DNA of 64,000 bases from Zelonia costaricensis (Eukaryota; Euglenozoa; Kinetoplastea; Trypanosomatida; Trypanosomatidae), in contig JASAOO010003534.1 in assembly GCA_030849075.1 (NCBI GenBank), positions 36,128-100,127 on the forward strand. Reading direction: 5' to 3'. Shown here one piece after another: positions 41,900 to 49,506 of this stretch. The position numbers were made by a program, and so were the translations under genes. Every line of letters starts with the position of its first letter. The stretch's first letter is position 1. The notes under the pieces are model-generated. The model saw nothing but the letters and a program-made list of their open reading frames with translations, made no database searches and was not told the origin of the DNA.

Positions 41900-43810
41900 A
41901 TGTCAGCTGCCTCCCCCGCTGCGAAGGCGGGCATGACGATGGAGCAGCTCCGCCTGCAGGGAAACGCGTGCTTCGCCGAGGACCCCGACACGGCGGGGAC
42001 GTACTACATTCAGGCCGTGCAGCTGTACGAGGAGCGCCACGGCAAAGATCCTGCGTGCACGCTTGACGAGTTCACGAAGAGCGCCGGCAACGCGCTGACC
42101 TGCCTTTTAAAGGTTGGGGATACGGAGCAGTGCGCGCAGCTGGCTCGGCGTGTGCTGGCCGCCAACCCCATCCTCGCCAAGGCCAACGCCTTCTACGGCC
42201 GCTGCGCCCTCAGCGACCCCTCCCTCGACATCGTCAGCGCCGGCTGCGGCAGCGCGAGTGCCGCGGCACTCGTCCACCTCTGCCGCGCGATCTACGAGCT
42301 GCCCGCGCTGGAGCCGAGCACGCGTGACAACATCGACGAGGCCCTCACCCGGCTGATCACGGAGCGGGTGTCGGTCACGGACGGCTTCGGCAGCAACCCG
42401 TCCCCCGGCGTCAAGCTCGTGCGCGGGCCGTGCGGCGTCGGGGTGGAGGCGATCCGCCTGCTGCCCCCGCTCGTCGAGGTGGCCAACCTGCTGACGCCCT
42501 TCTCCGTCGGCGCGTTCGAAGAGTTTGCAGGGCGGAGCTGCTGCGTGGAGTGCAGTAAGCCCGTCGACCCGAACGCGCCCACCGCTGTCGAGAAGGCGGA
42601 CGAGGCGGCAGAGGAGAGAGAGAAGGCGGGGGCGGACACGGCTGCAGAGGGCGCCGAGGCAGAGGAGGAGGAGGGCCCCGCGCCGGAGGCGAAGGCGGCC
42701 GCGGCGGTGCCGCTGAAGTGCGCCACGTGCAACCTGGTGGCCTACTGCTCCCCTGCCTGCGCCGAGGCGCACCACGCCCAACACGAGCAGTACGAGTGCG
42801 CCCGCATGACGCGTCTGTCGCACATGATGGAGGGCATCGAGGCACGCAAGATCGACGCGCCGGAACTATTCTTTGAACTGGCCTACCACTGCATCACGAC
42901 GCTGGCGGCCATCAAGGCGAAGCGCGAGGGCCACGATCGGGCGCTGAGCCTCTCCGCCCACGTCGACGAGGTGATCCAGTCGCTGCACCCTATCGGCCCC
43001 CTCATCTGCGACCTCTTTAAGGGCGAGGAGGACATCCAGACACTCTACCGCACGATCGGCGTGCTGCGGTGCAACGCGCTGGAGGTGTCGGACTCGAGCG
43101 GGCTGGGCGTCGGGCAGGCGCTGCACGTGGGCCGCAACGTCGCCTCCTTCTTCAACCACTCCTGCACCCCCAACTGCGCCATCGACCCCGTCCGGCACGC
43201 CATCGTGACGTCTCGCACCATTCACATCGGCGAGGAGCTCACCATCGCGTACATGCCGCAGCTGTACTGGCCGACCCGCCTGCGCCGCGAGAAGCTGAGC
43301 GAGGGGTACTACTTTGTGTGCCGCTGCCCGCGCTGCGTGAAGTGCGACGTCGAGCCGTATGAGCGAGCCATCAGCATGGAGCTCCCCACCGCACGCAAGG
43401 ACGCGACGAGGCACTACCACCCCATTGTGCAGACGGCCTGCGCCGCGGTGCGCGCTCGTATGGTGGATGAGGTTTCGCATAAGGACGCCGACGACCTTAG
43501 CAAGCTGCTGGCGGAGCTACTCAAGCACCTCTTCCCCTTTCACTACCTCTGCCACGAGGTGCGCAACTGCCTCAGCTTTGTGCACGCCGTGCTCGGCCAG
43601 ACGATGGAGTGCCTCCGCAGCTGCCTGGACGAGCTGCTGATGTGGGAGTGCCTTGTGCCGGGGGCACTGCCGGTGAAGAAGATGAAGATCCAGAACGCGC
43701 TGGAGTGCGTGCAGGGGCTCGGGCCCAAGGCGAAGGAGTGCGAGGCGGCGCTGCTGCCGCACCTATCGCGCCTCGCCCTGCTGTACGACGCGGACGGACC
43801 GCTTTGCTGA
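41900..43810 (+). CDS. SET/MYND (SMYD-type) protein methyltransferase, 636 residues
   Basis: SMYD enzymes methylate lysines on histones or other proteins; the MYND finger binds partners. Residues 1 to about 130 are helical and TPR-like (EQLRLQGNACFAEDPDTAGT). MYND cysteines are seen as C215-x2-C218, then, after an acidic insert of about 55 residues, C274-x2-C277-x5-C283-x3-C287-x7-H295-x4-C300. The SET core has the SAM-binding NHSC(TPN) at N419-C422, GEELTIAYM at about 447-455 with the catalytic-site Tyr, and the post-SET cysteine cluster YFVCRCPRCVKC (about 475-488). A helical C-terminal domain follows to the end, as in animal SMYD proteins. The start is the ATG at 41900; the frame upstream is Leu/Arg-rich UTR. 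Substrate cannot be told from sequence. Confidence 0.9.
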   Translation: MSAASPAAKAGMTMEQLRLQGNACFAEDPDTAGTYYIQAVQLYEERHGKDPACTLDEFTKSAGNALTCLLKVGDTEQCAQLARRVLAANPILAKANAFYGRCALSDPSLDIVSAGCGSASAAALVHLCRAIYELPALEPSTRDNIDEALTRLITERVSVTDGFGSNPSPGVKLVRGPCGVGVEAIRLLPPLVEVANLLTPFSVGAFEEFAGRSCCVECSKPVDPNAPTAVEKADEAAEEREKAGADTAAEGAEAEEEEGPAPEAKAAAAVPLKCATCNLVAYCSPACAEAHHAQHEQYECARMTRLSHMMEGIEARKIDAPELFFELAYHCITTLAAIKAKREGHDRALSLSAHVDEVIQSLHPIGPLICDLFKGEEDIQTLYRTIGVLRCNALEVSDSSGLGVGQALHVGRNVASFFNHSCTPNCAIDPVRHAIVTSRTIHIGEELTIAYMPQLYWPTRLRREKLSEGYYFVCRCPRCVKCDVEPYERAISMELPTARKDATRHYHPIVQTACAAVRARMVDEVSHKDADDLSKLLAELLKHLFPFHYLCHEVRNCLSFVHAVLGQTMECLRSCLDELLMWECLVPGALPVKKMKIQNALECVQGLGPKAKECEAALLPHLSRLALLYDADGPLC

Positions 43811-44715
43811 AGTCGCGAGGGGGCGAGGGGCGGGGGAGGGGGCCTGATCGCGGCGGGCTTCATGGGCGCGGGAGTTGAGGAAAGAGAGAAGAGAGGGTGA
43901 AACACCGCTGTGTGCACGCGGGTGGCTGCGTCGCTGCCACTCCTTTCCCAAGTCTTGCTCTTCCCTTCACCCAACGCATCCGCTCTAGCACACCCACCTC
44001 ACCGCTTTTAGTGTGTGGTACGTGAGGTGCATGCGTGTGTGTGGGTGTTCGTGTGCGTGTGTCTGGGCGACGACTATCATGCGTGGCCCTATCGACCATC
44101 ACCTTGTTATCAGGTGCCGTTGATGACAAAGTCGGTGCAGGTTCGCCTGACCCTCCGACCATGGGCGACCATCAACCCCACTTTCGCTTCTTTCTGTTTT
44201 CCCCGTAACTAAGCCGCTGTGTCCCCTTCTGACTCCACTCGAAGTCTGCCATCTGTGCGACGGAGGTGCGGTGTGTGCGGCTGCGCACAGGTGATAAGGC
44301 CGACGAGGCAGGGGCAGAGATAGAGAGACAGCGTGGCGACCCCCCGAGTGACGGGCTCTCGCCCGTTTTGCGGGTGGGTCTGCCGGGCGGTGAGTGTTCG
44401 TGCTGGCGCGTCACAAGTACTGAGAGACGCGGGCTGGCGCGGCCTCGAGTCGTGGCGCCGGTGTGCGTCATGCGATTGGACGCTGCGCGTTGAGCGTTGG
44501 GAAGAGAGCGATGGGGCCGCGCGCTCTGCCGTGGACACGGGCTATGCCACTTTATTGTGTATCTTACTTGTTTGCTGCGTCTCCGCTCACATCAGCACAC
44601 ACACACCCATACACACATATATACACGCACACATACACGCGCAGGTACTCATTTGCTGGCAAGCGGCTTTCCTTCCCATCCGCATTGGCACTTCAGGTCC
44701 TTCCACGTTCCTACG
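43811..44715. other. Intergenic spacer, no gene seen
   Basis: G-rich sequence follows the stop, with a short (GT)-rich segment near 44034-44062 and (CA)/(TA)-rich sequence at about 44597-44640 before the RNase H2C-like gene. A C-box-like TGATGA near 44122 was examined and rejected as a snoRNA. Confidence 0.55.
44667..44696 (+). promoter_or_regulatory. Probable spliced-leader acceptor for the RNase H2C-like gene
   Basis: Short pyrimidine tract (ctttccttcccatcc) with the first AG at 44695-44696 and a leader of 19 nt. It supports the ATG at 44716. Confidence 0.5.
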
Positions 44716-45189
44716 ATGACACACACGACCTCCTCGCCTGTCCCCGCGCCGTCGGCGGCAGTAGTGGCGGCTGAGGCACTGACATTCCACGCGCTCCCCA
44801 TCCAGACCGACTTCACGGGCACCACCGACATCCGCGAGAACTTCATTGCCGGCATGACGCGCAACTCGAGCGATGCGCGGCGTTGGCAAGCCTCCCTGCG
44901 TGGCCGCGCACTCGTCGGTGAGGAGGTGCACCTCCCGCAGGGCTACGCCGTTGCGCTGACGCGCGTGAGCACAGGCGGTGCACGAACCACGCCGTCTGCA
45001 GCGAGCGCGTGTGTGGCCCGCGCTTCGTCGAGGGAGGCCCACGATGCGGTGGAAGTGGAGGAAGAGGTTTCTGTGGAGGCGTGTGCGCCGTGCTTCGTGT
45101 TGTGGGAGCACGATAGGGCACCCACGGCGGCAGCCACCATCCCGCAGTGGATCGACCTCGCGGAGGTGCTGCACAGCTCCACCGACTGA
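44716..45189 (+). CDS. RNASEH2C: Ribonuclease H2 subunit C-like protein, 157 residues
   Basis: RNase H2 is a trimer of catalytic A and accessory B and C subunits that removes ribonucleotides from DNA and RNA from hybrids. The C subunit is small and poorly conserved. The best signature is the strand pair here at about residues 59-78: ASLRGRALVGEEVHLPQGY, matching the family pattern F-x-G-R-x-L-x-G-x-x-v-x-L-P-x-G-Y. It is preceded, as expected, by LPIQTDFTGTTDIRENFIAG and followed by a variable acidic loop and a final strand (CFVLWEHDRAP) before an amphipathic C-terminal helix. Length fits the family (about 110-165 residues). The partner A and B subunits are not in this window. Assignment is by motif, so moderately sure. 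Confidence 0.75.
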   Translation: MTHTTSSPVPAPSAAVVAAEALTFHALPIQTDFTGTTDIRENFIAGMTRNSSDARRWQASLRGRALVGEEVHLPQGYAVALTRVSTGGARTTPSAASACVARASSREAHDAVEVEEEVSVEACAPCFVLWEHDRAPTAAATIPQWIDLAEVLHSSTD

Positions 45190-46023
45190 GCGGGAGGCGG
45201 CTCCGTGACACTTACGACATGGACCCTGAAACGTGCGCCTCCACGAGCACAACCACCGCGAGAGACGCTCAGGACGTTGGTGCACTGTCATAGACTCTGC
45301 GTCTCTCGCTGCCAGACCCGCCGCTGCCGCGTGCTGCAACTGCCCTTGTGTGTGTCTACGTGCTGTACGCGCGGGTACTCGACACGCCTCCGCCTTCCTG
45401 CAGCGCGTCTCACATAGATGACGAGAAAACAGTAAAGCGTGGACGCCACGCACGCCGCCGCATCACGGGCGGCAGCAGATACGCTGCCCACGCTCGCACG
45501 TGCCAGCGCACCGCTGCATCGAGGACGGACGCGCCTACGGCACGACCTTCATCTTCCGTTGTGTGCCCCCCTCCCCTCCTGCCCCATCGTGCCTCGCCCA
45601 CACCCCACGCACGGTCACTTTCTCCGTATCCTCTTTCGGTTCTCCCAACTGCACCGCGCGCTGCGCCTCGTCTTATGTGCGTCCAGCGTAGGGCTTCACG
45701 CAGCGGACCTCGCCATCAAGCCGCTCGGCTTCACACCTCAGGGCACGCCCTCCCCCCCCCTCCCTCCGCGCACACACCCACAGCAGCACCAGCTGCCAGC
45801 CTTCACCTTCAACGTCTGCTCGACCTCCGCATCTTCTCCTTTATCTACACTGGCCTTGTCGAGCTGCTAGCGTTCCTGAGCACCTCCACGCATCCCGTGG
45901 CCGCGGCGCCGCATCCTGCGCTCGCGTCTCACATCGATCCCTGCTCCACTGCAGTGCACTGGGTCTTGTCTCTCTCCCCCCTACCCCGTCCTTCCACGGT
46001 CCCCCCCCCTCGTGCCGACGGCC
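45190..46023. other. Intergenic spacer, no gene seen
   Basis: About 300 nt of mixed sequence, then pyrimidine-rich sequence with a C run near 45751-45760 and near 46001-46009. The last AG before the final tract is at 45953-45954 (ctgcag), so the leader of the FAM91 gene may be about 70 nt. Confidence 0.55.
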
Positions 46024-48639
46024 ATGGCAGCGTCGGTCGATGGCGCGGAGCTGCAGCAGGCTCTGCAGAGCCGCGTACCGTACCCGCTGCTTCCGGCCTC
46101 GCTGCAGCAACGCATGACGCCGTACGACTACCAGACCAAGACGGTTCGCTACGCCATCCTGCGCAGTCACGCCTACCACCGCCTGCCCGAGTTTGTGCGG
46201 GTCGCCATGCGGGAGGAGGCGTACTACCAGGAGATGGTGCGCTACTCCGCGGAGCAGATGCAGCTCTACCCGTACACGCATCAGCAGAGCGTCGTGCTGT
46301 ACACGAAGGAGACCCCGCTGTCGTACTACACGAACATCCTGGCGGAGCTCCTCAAGCAGGAGCAGAGCTACGACCGCCTGCCCAACTTCACGGCGATCGA
46401 CGCGCTGAACCTGCTGGGCATCGGCCGCAACCAGTACCTGCAGCTGACCAAGGAGGTGCGCAGCAAGCTGCGGTGGCATGTCAACCGCACGTACGTGAAC
46501 GAGTACCTGCCCAGCACGCTGCTGCCGTCCGTCGTGCTGGAACCCTTCTGGACAGTGAGCACGGTCGACTACGCGGCCGACGTGCTCAAGAGGCGGTTCC
46601 AGGGCCTCTCCACGGAGGACATCGCGCTGTACCGCATGCTGGTCAGCAAGGGCACTGCCGCGGTGCGACCCGAGATGCTGGGCGGCCTGCAGCTGCCCAA
46701 GTCGGTCTTCAGCAAGGAGTGCCTCTGCACGTACGAGCTGCCCCGTGCCCCACTGCGGCGGCTGTACCAGCGCGGCCTCGTCTACGCCAGCTTCGAGGTG
46801 CCCCCTGAGGCGTACGTTGTGGTCCCGCCGCTCGGGGGCAACTTCGTGATGAACCGCACCTCTGACGACCCGCAGGAGCTGCTGCTCTACCGCGTTCTGT
46901 CTACGCTCGATGACCGCACCTCGCTGAGTCTGCTGGCGCAGCTGCTGATGCTGCACGAGGAGGATGTTTGTGGTGCTGTGCACCTGCTGCTGCGCCTCGG
47001 CCTCGTGCAGTGGAAGTGCCCCTCGCTGCCGCCCGGCCTGGATGCGGCGACGCTGGATGGGGTGCACCCGAGCTGGCAGGAGGAGGTGGCCGCCCGCATC
47101 ATCGCCTTCACGCGGTACCAGCTGCAGCACTCCATGGGTGGACTCACGGACGAGGTGGGCGCCGCGGGTCCCGGCACCGGTGAAGGCAGCGGACCGCCAA
47201 TGCTGAGCCCCACCGCGAGCGACCCACACCCGCGGAAGCGCATTGCCCTGCTCTATGACGCGACGCTCACGGGGTTCCTGATGATGACGAACCTGAGTCA
47301 GGACCCGACGTTCAAGCAGCAGGCCGTCATGCTGTTCGAGGTGGGCAAGATGCCGTACGAGATGGTGCCCGCCTTCCTCGCCTTGCTGGACCGCATCGAC
47401 TGGAAAGAGATGGAGCGCTTTGGTGGCGAAGCGAAGAAGTACATCAACAGCGTCCTTTGCGTGCGGCAGCTGCTCCACGCGCTGTGCGGCGTCGTCGGCC
47501 CGGAGGGGGCCGTGGGGGTCGACATGCTCAAGATCGAATCCCTCAACGAACTGGAGGCGACGACGCGGTACTCGGTTCTGGGGCGCAACTACTGGGCCTA
47601 CGTCATCACGTCCCCCGTATCGGCGGCCCCACTCATCGACATCGAGCTGAGCTGTGTTTACGGCAGCACCGTGAGCTTCATGACCTCGCCGTGGGTGCTG
47701 CTCTTCCTGTACACGAAGCTGCGCCGGGGCCCGCCGTCGCTGCTGCTGCCCTTCGGGACGCTGCTGCACCGCTGGCCGCCGTTCCTGGAAGACCTCGAGG
47801 ACGCACCCGAGGGGGAGGCGGCTGAGGTGGTGGGCAGCACGGTGGTACTGCGCCAGCAGGCCATGACGCTGGACGCCGAGGTGAGCTACACAGACCTCGG
47901 CAACTCGCTGTTGCTGCTGAACGAAGTGACCTCGACGGCGCCTGTGTTTGTGCAGCAGGTCGCCCGCATCCCGCTGCTGCAGCGCAAGGACGGCAGCGTC
48001 GTGGCCGACCCCGCGTACGAGCACCTCGAGGTGGCCGCCCCTTTCCACGCCTCGGCGGCGCAGCTGTACGCGCTGGTGGAGAGCGCCATCGCGGCGCACC
48101 ACCCGTCCGCACCCGCCGTTGCGTTCGCGGACCCTGCGCAGGAAATGTGGGCCCTGCTGTGTGGCAGCGTCGACGCGCTGCGGTTGCGCGACTCTCTCGG
48201 CTACCTCGTCTTTGTTCTCACGTACACGCAAGCCGCACCAGCGGACGCGGCCGGTGGGGCGGTGGAGTGCCGGCTGCGAGCCGTCCACGTCGTCGACGTC
48301 GGCCTTGGCGTGCCGCTTGCGCATGTCGAGGCGTGCCGCCTCATCGTGGACGCCATTCCGCAGCTCCTGTCCGAGGGGTGCAGCGAGCGGCACAACGAGG
48401 CCATGCGGGCGTCCGTGGCGGAGTTCGGCGCTTTCCTGGAGCGCTACTCCACCCTCACCCGCGCCGTGCACGAGAAGATGACCATCCAGTCGACGACGGC
48501 AACAGGCCCGGTCACGCAGCTGCACCTGCGCAAGATCGGCGGCGTTGGCGGTGCCCCGTACCCGGCGACGCTGCTGTGCTTTTCCGGCGCGCTGCTCAGC
48601 GTGACGGACGACGGCGACCCGCTGTCGGAGCAGTGGTGA
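46024..48639 (+). CDS. FAM91 family protein, 871 residues
   Basis: In animals FAM91A1 acts with WDR11 at the trans-Golgi network, where it helps capture endosome-derived vesicles through TBC1D23 and golgins. The N-terminal half matches the FAM91 N domain closely: YYQEMVRYSAEQMQLYPYTH (near 66-85), TPLSYYTNILAELLKQEQSY, the hallmark LPNFTAIDALNLLGIGRNQY (about 121-140) and VPPLGGNFVMNRTSDDPQEL (about 268-287). A second block from about 375 onward (KRIALLYDATLTGFLMMTNL) fits the FAM91 C domain and runs to near the end, including GRNYWAYVITSPVSAAPLID. Length is close to the human protein (about 838). No membrane segment. The ATG at 46024 is the first after a CT-rich leader. The next gene, VPS39, is also a tethering factor. 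Confidence 0.9.
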   Translation: MAASVDGAELQQALQSRVPYPLLPASLQQRMTPYDYQTKTVRYAILRSHAYHRLPEFVRVAMREEAYYQEMVRYSAEQMQLYPYTHQQSVVLYTKETPLSYYTNILAELLKQEQSYDRLPNFTAIDALNLLGIGRNQYLQLTKEVRSKLRWHVNRTYVNEYLPSTLLPSVVLEPFWTVSTVDYAADVLKRRFQGLSTEDIALYRMLVSKGTAAVRPEMLGGLQLPKSVFSKECLCTYELPRAPLRRLYQRGLVYASFEVPPEAYVVVPPLGGNFVMNRTSDDPQELLLYRVLSTLDDRTSLSLLAQLLMLHEEDVCGAVHLLLRLGLVQWKCPSLPPGLDAATLDGVHPSWQEEVAARIIAFTRYQLQHSMGGLTDEVGAAGPGTGEGSGPPMLSPTASDPHPRKRIALLYDATLTGFLMMTNLSQDPTFKQQAVMLFEVGKMPYEMVPAFLALLDRIDWKEMERFGGEAKKYINSVLCVRQLLHALCGVVGPEGAVGVDMLKIESLNELEATTRYSVLGRNYWAYVITSPVSAAPLIDIELSCVYGSTVSFMTSPWVLLFLYTKLRRGPPSLLLPFGTLLHRWPPFLEDLEDAPEGEAAEVVGSTVVLRQQAMTLDAEVSYTDLGNSLLLLNEVTSTAPVFVQQVARIPLLQRKDGSVVADPAYEHLEVAAPFHASAAQLYALVESAIAAHHPSAPAVAFADPAQEMWALLCGSVDALRLRDSLGYLVFVLTYTQAAPADAAGGAVECRLRAVHVVDVGLGVPLAHVEACRLIVDAIPQLLSEGCSERHNEAMRASVAEFGAFLERYSTLTRAVHEKMTIQSTTATGPVTQLHLRKIGGVGGAPYPATLLCFSGALLSVTDDGDPLSEQW

Positions 48640-48683
48640 GGCGGAGGTGCAGAGGCGCAGCGACAGAGAGGAAGGCAACCGAC

Positions 48684-48685
<2 letters not shown>

Positions 48686-48714
<29 letters not shown>
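48686..48714. repeat. (CA)n microsatellite, 29 nt
   Basis: AC run just downstream of the FAM91 stop, an exception to the usual placement of CA runs before genes in this window. Confidence 0.85.
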
Positions 48715-48719
<5 letters not shown>

Positions 48720-49415
48720 ACGCGGGCGTCCGTGGCAGCACTCCTGCATGCGCAGGTAGTGCGTCGAGCGATTTCCATTGCAGTGTGTGCGTGTGTGTGT
48801 ATGTGTGTGTCTTCAGTCCCTGCTCCCGGTGCGTCGGTTCACTACCGCAACTCGTAGGGGAAAAAGGGCCAAGAACAAAAAACGAAAACGAAGAAGAGGG
48901 ACGAAGCACGGGGACGCGGTGGACGCGGCTTGAGTCGGCGTGGCTTGAACCCTGCTCTCGTTTGTTTGCGCCACGTCCGAGAATCGCGACGTGCTCAGGG
49001 AGTGTACCGGGGGGGGGGGAGTCGCTGTTGCGAGATCTGGGCTGACGTGTGCGGTGCCCTACTGCCGCGACGTGCGCCCGCACCCGGCTCCCTCACTTCC
49101 TTTCCCTTCCTTCTCCTCTCCCCCCCCTTGATGCGCCTTACATGACGCAGTGTCTTGATACCAGGAGAGGATCACAGCGCATCTGCGTGGCCTTCTGTTT
49201 GTGGTCTCATCAACCCTCCAGTCTTCACACACCCACACCCACACACGCACACGTGGTGAATACGTTGTGCACGTCACGTACCACACCTCCCGCTCCTGTC
49301 AGCGTCAACGCGCCAACGTCCCTGCGTTCCGTCGTCACGCCCGGTCTGCACGGTCGGCGCGCATCTCGCAGTTGGCATCTCTCGCCATCTCTCTCTCTTG
49401 CTTCCGAAGCACACG

Positions 49416-49444
49416 ATCTTCCTTTTCCCTCCTATCGCGGGCAG
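49416..49444 (+). promoter_or_regulatory. Probable spliced-leader acceptor for VPS39
   Basis: CT-rich tract (atcttccttttccctcctat) followed by the first AG at 49443-49444, giving a 62-nt leader. Confidence 0.5.
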
Positions 49445-49506
49445 GTCCAGCAGTGCTCCCACCCCCCTTCCCTCCTCTCCTCGCACACGCACACGGGTCG
49501 TTCGCC

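Larger units (their letters stand above)
48640..49506. other. Intergenic spacer, no gene seen
   Basis: A (CA)n run at 48686-48714 only 46 nt after the stop, a (GT)-rich run near 48784-48810, an A-rich patch near 48859-48900, a G run near 49010-49018 and (CA)-rich sequence near 49228-49254. Confidence 0.6.

Noticed and set aside
44115..44240. C-box-like TGATGA and D-box-like CTGA words, a possible C/D snoRNA
   Set aside because: Spacing is poor (about 20 or 108 nt), no terminal stem is seen, and such short words are common by chance.
45841..49083. A 1080-codon open frame on the minus strand
   Set aside because: It is antisense to FAM91, whose + strand frame matches a known family. Long antisense frames are expected in such GC-rich coding sequence.
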